Assembly (NCBI GenBank): GCA_900541175.1
Contig: UQIT01000001.1
Span: forward strand, 62,001 to 126,000
Length of the DNA: 64,000 nt
Direction of reading: 5' to 3'
Source of the DNA: an uncultured Collinsella sp.
GTDB lineage: Bacteria; Actinomycetota; Coriobacteriia; Coriobacteriales; Coriobacteriaceae
The translations under genes and the position numbers were made by a program. The notes under the pieces were generated by a model, which was not told where the DNA came from, did no database searches, and saw nothing but the letters and a program-made list of their open reading frames with translations. Positions 49,810-59,109 of the stretch are shown here, piece by piece; the first letter of the stretch is position 1; every line of letters starts with the position of its first letter.

Positions 49810-51417
49810 TTATCCGCACACACCGCATTTTGCACAGGCCGAAAGTGCGGCCGGAGCCTGCGCGATGCCGCCCTTTGCCGTCTCGCGCAGCGTGGCCGGC
49901 AACGCGTGACCCACCGAGAGCATGACATGTGCCATCTGGTCAAACGGAACCAGGCTCTTAATGCCTGCGAGGGCGAGTTGTGCCGAGCTAAAGGCCGCTG
50001 CCACGCCTATGGCGTTGCGGTTTTGGCAGGGCACCTCCACGAGGCCACCGACGGGGTCACAAACGAGGCCCAGCAGGTTACTCAGCGCGATGGAACTGGC
50101 GTCGAGCGCCTGCTCGGGCGTGCCGCCGAGCATCTGCACCAGCGCGGCGGCTGCCATGGCAGCGGCGCTTCCCACCTCGGCCTGGCAGCCGCCCTCGGCG
50201 CCGGCGACGCAGGCGCTCGTGGTGAGGTTGAGGCCGATGGCGGCTGCGCAGTAGAGCGCTTCCATGACCTGCTCGTCGTCGAGCTGAAGGTGATCGGCGA
50301 GCGCCAGCACGCAGCCGGGCACGACACCCGCGGAGCCTGCCGTGGGGGCGGCGACGATCACGCCCATGGTAGCGGAGCGCTCGAGCACGGCCATCGCGCG
50401 GGCCACGGCATCGGTCTGAACGGGGCCCATCAGGCTTGCACTCAAATCGTTGCGGCTGGTGGCATCGACGAGTTTGGCCTCGCCGCCGATAAGCCCGCCG
50501 AGCGAGCGCTGCGGATTGACGATGGGGGTTGTGGTCTCCTCGCGCATGACGTCGAGTACGCGGCGCATGGCGGCGACGGCGTGCGCCTCACCGGTCAGAC
50601 GCGCCTCGCGCACGGCCATAACGGCGCCGATATTCAGGCCGAGCTCGGCACACGCATCGAGCAGCTGCTCGCCGTCGTCGAAGATCTCCTTGGCCGAGAC
50701 GCCGGGGGAGAGCGACGAGGCAGAACCGGGGAGCTCGATAAAGGTCGCGTAATCGACATTGTCGAGTTTGCGTAGCATGGGGATAACGGTGTCGTCGGGC
50801 GCGCCGTCGGTCTCAAAGACGGAGTAGGCCTGGCCGCCCACTTCGGTGCGGTAGGTGCGGCAGAAGGCGATGTTCACGTGGGCGTAGGCGAGCAGGTTGG
50901 TGAGCGCGGCGAGCACGCCGGGGACGTCGTAGTGCGCCACGAAGAGCGTGGAGTACATGCCCGAGATGTCGACGCCGACGCCGTTAATGCGGCTGATGCG
51001 CATCTTACCTCCGCCCAGGCTCTCACCGCGGACCTGTGCCGTGGCGCCCGTGTCGTCGACCATGTCGATGTCGACGGTATTGGGGTGGATGGAGGCGTCG
51101 TCACCCTTGATGTCAAAGTGATATTCGAGGCCCTGCTCGCGCGCGAGGTCGAAGGCCTGCTTGATGTTCTCGTCATCGGTGTCGAGGCCCAGTATGCCCG
51201 CGACGAGCGCGCGGTCGGTGCCGTGGCCGCGGTAGGTGTGGGCGAAGGAGTTCCACAGGCCAAAGGTGACTTTGGTGATGCGGCCTTCCAGCAGGCTGGC
51301 GGCAACTTGGGCGCAGCGCAGAGCGCCGGCGGTGTGCGATGAGCTGGGGCCGACCATGACGGGGCCCAAGATCTCGAATGCCGAGGTCGTAGCTAGTGTT
51401 TGCGGCTTGCCTGCCAT
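49810..51417 (-). CDS. sdaA: L-serine ammonia-lyase, iron-sulfur type, fused beta and alpha domains
   Basis: Deaminates L-serine to pyruvate. The 535-residue chain has an N-terminal beta domain (SAFEILGPVMVGPSSSHTAGALR), an ACT-like segment (about 155-235, VPGVLAALTNLLAYAHVNI) and a C-terminal alpha domain (NPQRSLGGLIGGEAKL; APTAGSAGVVPG). The [4Fe-4S] cysteines include those in ACVAGAEGGCQAE and the C-terminal CAKCGVCG. Transcribed toward the L,D-transpeptidase gene. A class B palindrome begins 24 bases upstream of the start. Confidence 0.93.
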   Translation of the reverse strand: MAGKPQTLATTSAFEILGPVMVGPSSSHTAGALRCAQVAASLLEGRITKVTFGLWNSFAHTYRGHGTDRALVAGILGLDTDDENIKQAFDLAREQGLEYHFDIKGDDASIHPNTVDIDMVDDTGATAQVRGESLGGGKMRISRINGVGVDISGMYSTLFVAHYDVPGVLAALTNLLAYAHVNIAFCRTYRTEVGGQAYSVFETDGAPDDTVIPMLRKLDNVDYATFIELPGSASSLSPGVSAKEIFDDGEQLLDACAELGLNIGAVMAVREARLTGEAHAVAAMRRVLDVMREETTTPIVNPQRSLGGLIGGEAKLVDATSRNDLSASLMGPVQTDAVARAMAVLERSATMGVIVAAPTAGSAGVVPGCVLALADHLQLDDEQVMEALYCAAAIGLNLTTSACVAGAEGGCQAEVGSAAAMAAAALVQMLGGTPEQALDASSIALSNLLGLVCDPVGGLVEVPCQNRNAIGVAAAFSSAQLALAGIKSLVPFDQMAHVMLSVGHALPATLRETAKGGIAQAPAALSACAKCGVCG

Positions 51418-51440
51418 GGGTGCTCCTTATCTATCCCGTC

Positions 51441-51561
51441 GTTCCGAGGGCTTTGGTATTTGGTCGCCTGCTCTACAGTCCTGGCTCGCACGGAGGCCAC
51501 ATTAAGTGGCCTCCGGCTCGTGCGGAACTCGCGATCGACCAAATACCAAAGTCCTCGGAAC
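51441..51561. repeat. Class B palindromic element, copy 2 (121 bp)
   Basis: Arms 51441-51466 and 51536-51561 pair over 26 bases with one mismatch. On the minus strand the core reads ATCGCGAGTTCCGCACGAGCC, tip hairpin GGAGGCCAC/GTGGCCTCC with loop TTAAT, then GTGCGAGCC and GGACTGTAGAGCAGG. It matches copy 1 at 13596 outside the hairpin and arms. It fills most of the 309-base gap between sdaA and metK, just upstream of sdaA. Confidence 0.9.
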
Positions 51562-51649
51562 TTAGGATACATGGTTGGAGTCGCTCTGCTGCGAAATTTA
51601 TCGGCCTGTGACCTATTCCATGTCCCAGGTCGGCTCATCTTCACCACCT

Positions 51650-51689
51650 TTAAATAAAAGAAGTACCGGTTGGGGCCGGTACTTCTTTT
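51650..51689 (-). terminator. Terminator after metK
   Basis: AAAAGAAGTACCGG pairs with CCGGTACTTCTTTT over 14 bp around a 6-base loop; on the minus strand TTTTATTTAAA follows. Confidence 0.9.
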
Positions 51690-51726
51690 GGTGCATCGAT
51701 ATGTGGCTGCAGCTTTTGCCGCTGGC

Positions 51727-53007
<1,281 letters not shown>

Positions 53008-53112
53008 GATTGTCCTTTCAAAAACGTGTCCCGGCGACCGTTACCATTCCGCCGGGCTCTCTATGCAAGGGCACATCATAGCGCGTAAATCAAACATTCA
53101 CACCCTTTCCGC

Positions 53113-53209
53113 ACCTACTCATTGGGGACAGACTTAAATGACCAGCCTTCCATAGTGCCGACAGGTTGCCCAAAGACTGGTCATTTAAGTCTGTCCCCAA
53201 TGAGTAGGT
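53113..53209. repeat. Class C palindrome: perfect 33-bp inverted repeat
   Basis: Arms 53113-53145 and 53177-53209 are perfect reverse complements, with the outer part ACCTACTCATTGGGGACAG and inner CTTAAATGACCAG, around a 31-base centre. GGGGACAGACTTA-type palindromes resemble REP sequences mobilised by REP-associated tyrosine transposases, but no such transposase is in the window. Lies between divergent metK and gltX. Confidence 0.9.
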
Positions 53210-53243
53210 CGGTGCCCTTTGTGCGGAGGTTGCTTTGATGCTT

Positions 53244-53249
53244 TATACT
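53244..53249 (+). promoter_or_regulatory. Candidate -10 element of gltX
   Basis: TATACT lies 41 bases before the gltX ATG, just right of the class C palindrome. No clear -35 hexamer is seen. Confidence 0.4.
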
Positions 53250-53289
53250 GATGCGGTTAGACATCCATCCTGCAATCGAGGAGATTTCC

Positions 53290-54765
53290 ATGGCATCAGA
53301 CGTTCGCGTCCGCTTTGCACCCTCACCGACGGGCAAGCTGCACATCGGCGGCGCCCGCACCGCTATCTATAACTGGGCTTTCGCCCGCGCAAACGGCGGC
53401 ACGTTCATCCTGCGCATCGACGACACCGACCCCACCCGCTCCACCGACGAGAACACGCAGATCATCCTGCGTGCCATGCGTTGGCTGGGCCTGGACTGGG
53501 ACGAGGGTCCCGAGGTGGGCGGCGACTTTGGCCCCTACGCCCAGACCGAGCGCCTGGACCTGTACAAGCAGGCCGCCCAGAAGCTTTGGGACGAGGGCAA
53601 GGCCTATCCCTGCTTCTGCACCAAGGAGCAGCTCGACGCCGACCGCAAGGCCGCGCAGGAGCGCAAGGACCCCTTCCAGGGCTATCAGCGGCGTTGCCGC
53701 GATCTTGATCCCGAGGAGGCCCGCCACCGCATCGAGGCCGGCGAGTCCTACGTCCTGCGTATCAAGGTGCCCGAGGACCGCGGCGACGTCGTCATCCACG
53801 ACGCCGTCCACGGCGAGGTGACCTTCGACGCCAAGGAGCTCGACGACTTTGTCATCTTCCGCTCCGATGGCACGCCCACGTACAACTTCGCGACCGTCGT
53901 CGACGACGCCATGATGAAGATTACCCATGTCATCCGCGGCGACGACCACCTGTCCAACACCCCGCGTCAGGTCATGGTCTACGAGGCCCTCGGCGCGCCC
54001 GTGCCTACGTTCGCCCACATCTCCATGATCTTGGGTGCCGACGGCAAGAAGCTCTCCAAGCGCCACGGCGCCACCTCGGTGGAGGAGTACCGCGACGCCG
54101 GTTACCTGCCCGACGCCTTCGTCAACTACCTGGCGCTGCTCGGCTGGTCGCTCGACGGCGAGACCACGATCATCCCGCGCGATGTCCTGGCCAGCAAGTT
54201 CTCGCTCGACCGCATTTCCAAGAACCCGGCGACCTTCGACCCCAAGAAGCTCGACTGGGTCAATGCCGAGTACATCAACGGCATGTCCGATGCTCAGTTT
54301 GCCGACGAGATCATGGTCCCCGAGCTGCACGAGGCGGGTCTCATCGAGGGTAATGTCGAGTACGGCGAGGATTGGATCGACGCGCTCGCTGCCATCGTTA
54401 AGCCGCGCACCAAGATGCCGGCCGACGCCGTGACCGTCGCCGCTCCCATCTTCGCTACGGCCGAGACGCTCGAGTATGACGAGAAATCCGTCAACAAGGG
54501 CCTGGCCAAGGAGGGCATGGGTGCCATTCTGGACGCCGCCAAGGCCGCGCTCGAGGGTGTGGACGAGTGGACCGCCGCCAACATCGACGCCGCGCTTGAG
54601 CCGCTGCCCGAGCAGATGGACCTCAAGAAGCGCGTGGTGTTCCAGGCCGTGCGCGTCGCCGTTTGCGGCAACATGGTGAGCCCTCCGCTGGGCGAGACCA
54701 TGGCGCTCGTCGGCCGCAACGACTGCCTGGCGCGCATCGACCGCGCCTGCACGATGGCGCTGTAA
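53290..54765 (+). CDS. gltX: Glutamyl-tRNA synthetase
   Basis: Charges tRNA-Glu (two tRNA-Glu genes are at 19.8-20.0 kb). The 491-residue class I synthetase shows RFAPSPTGKLHIGGARTA (HIGH-type motif) and KKLSKRHGATSVEEY (KMSKS-type), with LRIDDTDPTRS in between. Cysteines in the CFCTKEQL region follow the usual arrangement. The ATG at 53290 follows GAGGAGATT. Single-gene unit with its own terminator. Confidence 0.96.
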   Translation: MASDVRVRFAPSPTGKLHIGGARTAIYNWAFARANGGTFILRIDDTDPTRSTDENTQIILRAMRWLGLDWDEGPEVGGDFGPYAQTERLDLYKQAAQKLWDEGKAYPCFCTKEQLDADRKAAQERKDPFQGYQRRCRDLDPEEARHRIEAGESYVLRIKVPEDRGDVVIHDAVHGEVTFDAKELDDFVIFRSDGTPTYNFATVVDDAMMKITHVIRGDDHLSNTPRQVMVYEALGAPVPTFAHISMILGADGKKLSKRHGATSVEEYRDAGYLPDAFVNYLALLGWSLDGETTIIPRDVLASKFSLDRISKNPATFDPKKLDWVNAEYINGMSDAQFADEIMVPELHEAGLIEGNVEYGEDWIDALAAIVKPRTKMPADAVTVAAPIFATAETLEYDEKSVNKGLAKEGMGAILDAAKAALEGVDEWTAANIDAALEPLPEQMDLKKRVVFQAVRVAVCGNMVSPPLGETMALVGRNDCLARIDRACTMAL

Positions 54766-54788
54766 TTGCTGCGCAAACGTTTGTATCC

Positions 54789-54820
54789 GAGCCCCGTTCA
54801 CTCTGAGCGGGGCTCTTGCT
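54789..54820 (+). terminator. Terminator after gltX
   Basis: GAGCCCCG pairs with CGGGGCTC around an 11-base loop, followed by TTGCTTCT. Confidence 0.75.
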
Positions 54821-54854
54821 TCTGTAGACGTATGGGATAGGAGGTGCTGGGGCC

Positions 54855-57308
54855 ATGGCCGAGCAACTTTCGCTGTTTGGTTCGCCGGAACCGGAGGAAG
54901 CTCCGAAGTCCGCGGCTCCTGCCGCCGCCCCGGCGCAGCCCGAGCCCGCACCCGAACCCCTCGCCGCCTATGCGAGCGTAGTCCTCGACATCCCGACGCG
55001 TGCACTGTCCGAGCCGTTTGCTTACGGCATCCCGCAACCCCTCGCCTGCGAGGCCCAGATCGGCTCCACCGTCCTGGTTCATTTTGGCAACCGTGCGGCC
55101 GCGGGCTACATCGTCGACATCGCGCCCGAGCTGGCCGACCTGCAAGGTAACGACGCTCTCGATCCCGCGCGTATCAAGCCTATCGAGGCTATCCTCAGCA
55201 AGCCGCTCTTTACCGCCGAGGCTGCCCGTATCGCGTGCTGGATGAGCCGCGAGTATGTCGCGACGCTTTCCGAGTGCCTGCGCTTGTTCCTGCCGCCGGG
55301 CGGAAGCCCGCGCGTGGTCAAGGGCGACGACGGTGTGTGGACGGTTGAGCGCCCCGCCGTCAAGCCTATCCAAAACCGCTGGGTCATGCTCACGCCCGAG
55401 GGTTTCGACTATACGCCTCCCAAAACGGCGGTCCGCCAGCGTCAGCTCATCGAGGCGCTCCAGTGCGGGCCGGTCACGACGCGCGACCTCAACCTGCTCT
55501 ATAACAGCATGTCGGCGACCATCAAGTCGCTCGAAAAACGCGGCGTCGTGGTTGTGGAGGAGCGCCGCGCCTGGCGTGGATGCAGCGAGCAGACCACGCT
55601 GTCCTCGGCAAGCGGCAAGGCGCCGGTCGCACTTACCAACGGCCAGCAGCAGGCGCTCACGCAGATTGAGCGCGCCCGTCTTGACGCCCACGGAGACGTG
55701 GTCCTTGTCGACGGCGTCACCGGCTCCGGCAAAACCGAGGTGTACCTCTCCGCCATCGAGCGCGTGCTCGCAGCCGGTCGCTCGGCGTGCGTGCTTGTGC
55801 CCGAGATCTCGCTGACGGCCCAAACCGTCGGCCGCTTTCGCTCGCGCTTTGGTGAGACGGTCGCCGTGTTCCATTCGCGCCTTTCGGCCGGCGAGCGCCT
55901 GGACCAGTGGGATATGGTCGCCAGCGGTGCCGCGCGCGTGGTCGTGGGCGCCCGCTCGGCGCTCTTTTGCCCGCTTGACGACCTGGGCCTCATCATCATC
56001 GACGAGGAGCACGAGACCAGCTATAAGCAAGGCTCCAGCCCGCGTTACCACGCGCGCGAGGTGGCGGCCGAGATGGCGCGGCGCTACCGCTGCCCGCTCG
56101 TGTTGGGCTCCGCCACGCCTTCTGCTGAGGCTCTCGATCGCTGCCGCCGTGGCACGTATAACGGTGCCACCTGGACGCGCGTCGAGATGCCCGAGCGCCC
56201 GGGACACGCAGTCCTGCCGACGGTTCGGATCGCCGACCTGCGCCGTGAGTTTTCTCACGGCAGCCGCTCCATGTTCTCAAAACCCTTGATGGAGGGCTTG
56301 GAGCGTGTGGTCGAGCGCCGCGAAAAAGCCGTGCTGTTGCACAACCGCCGCGGCTTTGCGCCGTTCCTGATGTGCCGCGAGTGCGGCTGCGTCCCCACCT
56401 GCAATCACTGCTCCACCGCGCTTACATATCACGAGCGCACGCACACGCTGCAATGTCACACATGCGGTTCGTCTTGGCGCGTGAAGCCGTATCCCGCGCC
56501 CACGAGCCGTTGCCCCAAATGTGGCAGTCGCTACCTGGCAAAAATGGGTCTGGGTACGCAGCAGATCGAGGACGCACTGCACCAGATGTTGCCCGAGGAT
56601 GTCGCCATTATTCGCATGGATGCCGATTCCACGCGCGGAAAGGACGCGCACAAAAAGCTGCTTGAGCAGTTCGATGCCGCTGATTGCGCGGTGCTGCTGG
56701 GCACCCAAATGATCGCAAAGGGCCTCGACTTTCCTGAGGTCACGCTCGTGGGCGTGGTCAATGCCGACTTCGCCCTCAGGCTGCCGGACTTCCGCGCAGG
56801 GGAGCGCGCCTACGATCTACTGGAGCAAGTCGCCGGTCGTGCCGGTCGTGGTGATCGCCCCGGCGAGGTCATCATCCAGACCTACCTGCCCGAGGACCCG
56901 GTCATTCGCGCCGTCGCTGAGCATGACCGTTCGATCTTTACCGACTACGACCTGGACCAGCGCCGCGACGCGCTGTACCCGCCGTTTGTTCGCCTGGTCA
57001 ACATCTTGGTGTGGTCGGCAAACCGAGACGACGCGCAGGACTACATCGGGCGGATTGCAAAGCTCCTCAAGCGCCGTTGGCATGCTGCCGCGCCCGACTT
57101 TTTGCGGGCAGGGAGTGCCGTGCCGCAGGTGCTGGGCCCGGCTTCGTGTGTAATCGAGAGAGCCAAGGACCGTTACCGCTTCCATCTGCTTGTGAAGTCG
57201 CCCGTGGGGTACCATGTCTCTGATGATATCGACGCCTGCCTCAAAGAGGTGGGCTCTGTGCGCGGCGTGAGCGTGAGTGTTGACGTCGACGCCTATGATT
57301 TGATGTAA
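54855..57308 (+). CDS. priA: Primosomal protein N' (replication restart helicase PriA)
   Basis: Reloads the replisome at stalled forks. The 817-residue product has an Ala/Pro/Glu-rich N-terminal tail (about 1-45), a 3'-end binding domain, a helicase core with Walker A DGVTGSGKTEVYL, DEEH box and GSATPSAEAL, and two zinc-binding pairs of cysteines (CRECGCVPTCNHC and CHTCGSSW...CPKCGS). Then GRAGRGDRPGEVIIQTY. Followed within 18 bases by def. Confidence 0.95.
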   Translation: MAEQLSLFGSPEPEEAPKSAAPAAAPAQPEPAPEPLAAYASVVLDIPTRALSEPFAYGIPQPLACEAQIGSTVLVHFGNRAAAGYIVDIAPELADLQGNDALDPARIKPIEAILSKPLFTAEAARIACWMSREYVATLSECLRLFLPPGGSPRVVKGDDGVWTVERPAVKPIQNRWVMLTPEGFDYTPPKTAVRQRQLIEALQCGPVTTRDLNLLYNSMSATIKSLEKRGVVVVEERRAWRGCSEQTTLSSASGKAPVALTNGQQQALTQIERARLDAHGDVVLVDGVTGSGKTEVYLSAIERVLAAGRSACVLVPEISLTAQTVGRFRSRFGETVAVFHSRLSAGERLDQWDMVASGAARVVVGARSALFCPLDDLGLIIIDEEHETSYKQGSSPRYHAREVAAEMARRYRCPLVLGSATPSAEALDRCRRGTYNGATWTRVEMPERPGHAVLPTVRIADLRREFSHGSRSMFSKPLMEGLERVVERREKAVLLHNRRGFAPFLMCRECGCVPTCNHCSTALTYHERTHTLQCHTCGSSWRVKPYPAPTSRCPKCGSRYLAKMGLGTQQIEDALHQMLPEDVAIIRMDADSTRGKDAHKKLLEQFDAADCAVLLGTQMIAKGLDFPEVTLVGVVNADFALRLPDFRAGERAYDLLEQVAGRAGRGDRPGEVIIQTYLPEDPVIRAVAEHDRSIFTDYDLDQRRDALYPPFVRLVNILVWSANRDDAQDYIGRIAKLLKRRWHAAAPDFLRAGSAVPQVLGPASCVIERAKDRYRFHLLVKSPVGYHVSDDIDACLKEVGSVRGVSVSVDVDAYDLM

Positions 57309-57326
57309 CAACCCGAAAGGATGGCC

Positions 57327-57863
57327 ATGGAAGCCAACGGAATCGTACTGTCGCCCGACCCTCGTCTGCGCCAGGAGTGCGCCGTCATCGAGGAGATCAC
57401 TCCGGCGATCGAGGCACTTTCCGAGAAGATGAAGAAAATGATGTTCGAGAACGGCGGTTGCGGCCTGGCTGCCCCGCAGATCGGCGAGCTTATTCAGCTC
57501 GTCACCATCGACTGCGATTACAGTGACAAGAGCGACTACGACCCGTATGTGCTCATCAACCCTGTCATTGTTGAGCAGAGCGACCATCTGGTGCCGTTTA
57601 GCGAGGGCTGCCTGTCCATCCCCGGCATTAGCTGCGAGATCGAGCGTCCCGATCATGTCGTCGTCGAGGCGTACGACCTGGATGCCAACCTGATTCGCTA
57701 TGAGGCCACGGGCGACCTGTTCTGCGTTTGCCTGCAGCACGAGATCGATCACCTGCACGGCAACACCATGTTCGAGCGACTGAAGCCGATGCAGAGGATC
57801 AAGGCAGTCAAGGAGTACCAGGACGCCCTGGCCCGCGGCGCTCGACCGGGCGAGACGGAGTAG
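57327..57863 (+). CDS. def: Peptide deformylase
   Basis: Removes the N-formyl group from nascent proteins. The 178-residue metalloenzyme has all three motifs: GCGLAAPQIGE, EGCLSIPG (metal Cys) and QHEIDHLHG (metal His pair and Glu). GAAAGG lies six bases before the ATG at 57327; the ATG at 57321 is too close to that RBS. It works opposite to fmt, the next gene. Confidence 0.95.
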   Translation: MEANGIVLSPDPRLRQECAVIEEITPAIEALSEKMKKMMFENGGCGLAAPQIGELIQLVTIDCDYSDKSDYDPYVLINPVIVEQSDHLVPFSEGCLSIPGISCEIERPDHVVVEAYDLDANLIRYEATGDLFCVCLQHEIDHLHGNTMFERLKPMQRIKAVKEYQDALARGARPGETE

Positions 57864-57870
57864 GCCTCCG

Positions 57871-57970
57871 TTCCCGGTGCTGAGCGCCCACATATCATCC
57901 CGTGCTCAAACATTCTCGCTTTGCTGCGAAACTGCGCGCGGGACGATATGTGGGCGCTCAGCACCGGGAA
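57871..57970. repeat. Class B-like palindromic element, copy 4 (100 bp)
   Basis: Perfect 26-base arms (57871-57896 and 57945-57970, built on TTCCCGGTGCTGAGCGCCC) enclose a 48-base core. On the minus strand the core reads GCGCAGTTTCGCAGCAAAGC then GAGAATGTTTGAGCACGGG, which matches the AGTTCCGCA...GCGAG...TGT..GAGCA skeleton of the other class B copies but lacks the long tip hairpin. Occupies the left half of the 325-base gap between def and fmt. Confidence 0.8.
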
Positions 57971-58046
57971 CTGCGTTGTTCTGGCTCGGTTCGCCCGGGT
58001 GCCGTGGGCCAGGGAGGGGCGTCTTCGCTGATAATTGCTTTGTTGG

Positions 58047-58076
58047 AAGAGCTGCTTTTATTGCGGCTCTTTCTTT
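58047..58076 (+). terminator. Terminator between def and fmt
   Basis: AAGAGCTGC pairs with GCGGCTCTT (one wobble) around a 7-base loop, followed by TCTTT. Confidence 0.65.
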
Positions 58077-58188
58077 GGTTTTGGGTATATTTGTCTTTGT
58101 TGAACTGTTCTTGCGGCTGGGTGCGTTTGCGACCTGGAACGCTTTTTTGTAGCCGTCTCGGCTCGTTATTGAGAGGAGACTAACTTTT

Positions 58189-59109
58189 ATGCGTATTGTG
58201 TTTATGGGTACGCCTGATTTTGCTGTGCCTTCGCTGACTTCGCTTGTTGAGGCTGGGAATGAGATTGCGCTTGTTGTTACTCGTCCTGATGCTGTTCGTG
58301 GGCGTGGTAAGAAGCTTGAGCCTTCTCCTGTTAAGGCCAAGGCGCTTGAGCTGGGGTTGACGGTTATTGAGGCCAATCGCATGACACCTGAGGTTGTTGA
58401 GGCGCTTCAGGCTGCCCAGGCTGATATTTTCTGCGTGGCTGCCTATGGCTGTATTTTGCCTGATGAAGTGCTGCACATGGCGCCGCTTGGTATTGTTAAT
58501 GTTCATGCGTCCTTGCTGCCTCATTGGCGTGGGGCTGCTCCTATTCAGCGTGCGATTCTCGCTGGTGATGAGGTTGCTGGCGTTTCTATCATGCGCATTG
58601 GACATGGCGTGGATACTGGTGCTTATTGTGCTCAGGTTTCCACGTCCGTTGCCGGTAAGCATGCCGAGGCGCTCACGATGGAGCTTGGTGAGCTTGGCGG
58701 CAAACTGCTTGCCGATACGCTTCCTTCTCTTGCCGATGGCACCGCCGTGTGGACTGAGCAGGATGAGTCGCTCGTCACTCATGCTGCCAAGATTTCCAAG
58801 CTGGAGATGCGTCTGGATCCGCAGATGGCTGCGCTCGATTGTGTGCGTCATGTGCTCGCTTCGTCCGATACCGCGCCTGCTCGTTGCGTGATTGCCGGCA
58901 AGACCGTGCGCGTGCTCGATGCTGCGCCGGTTGATGTGTCGCTTGGCGAGGGTCAGGTTCTCATTAAGGCCAAGCGTGTTTACCTTGGTCTTTCCGATGG
59001 TGCGGTTGAACTGCTCGAGGTTAAGCCCGATGGCAAGCGTGCCATGGCCGCTTCTGCTTGGGCTGCTGGGCTGCAAGGCGCCGATCTTATCTGGGGTGTT
59101 TTGTCATGA
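58189..59109 (+). CDS. fmt: Methionyl-tRNA formyltransferase
   Basis: Formylates initiator Met-tRNA. The 306-residue product has MRIVFMGTPDFAVPSL, the formyl-folate/catalytic motif NVHASLLPHWRGAAPIQRAI and GVSIMRIGHGVDTGA, then a C-terminal OB-like domain. The first two-thirds uses many T-ending codons (GTT, GCT, CTT, CCT), unlike the C-ending bias of def, priA and gltX. RBS GAGAGGAGAC. Overlaps rsmB by four bases. Confidence 0.95.
   Translation: MRIVFMGTPDFAVPSLTSLVEAGNEIALVVTRPDAVRGRGKKLEPSPVKAKALELGLTVIEANRMTPEVVEALQAAQADIFCVAAYGCILPDEVLHMAPLGIVNVHASLLPHWRGAAPIQRAILAGDEVAGVSIMRIGHGVDTGAYCAQVSTSVAGKHAEALTMELGELGGKLLADTLPSLADGTAVWTEQDESLVTHAAKISKLEMRLDPQMAALDCVRHVLASSDTAPARCVIAGKTVRVLDAAPVDVSLGEGQVLIKAKRVYLGLSDGAVELLEVKPDGKRAMAASAWAAGLQGADLIWGVLS

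Noticed and set aside
53008..53289. SAM riboswitch upstream of metK or T-box upstream of gltX
   Set aside because: The gap is occupied by the 33-bp palindrome; no T-box AGGGTGG-type motif or SAM-I core was seen on either strand.
53323..55005. Long open frame antisense to gltX
   Set aside because: Shadow frame crossing the gltX terminator into priA; no recognisable domain.
57902..58183. A 93-codon hydrophobic frame between def and fmt
   Set aside because: It starts inside the class B-like palindrome, runs through a terminator hairpin, and has no RBS or recognisable domain.
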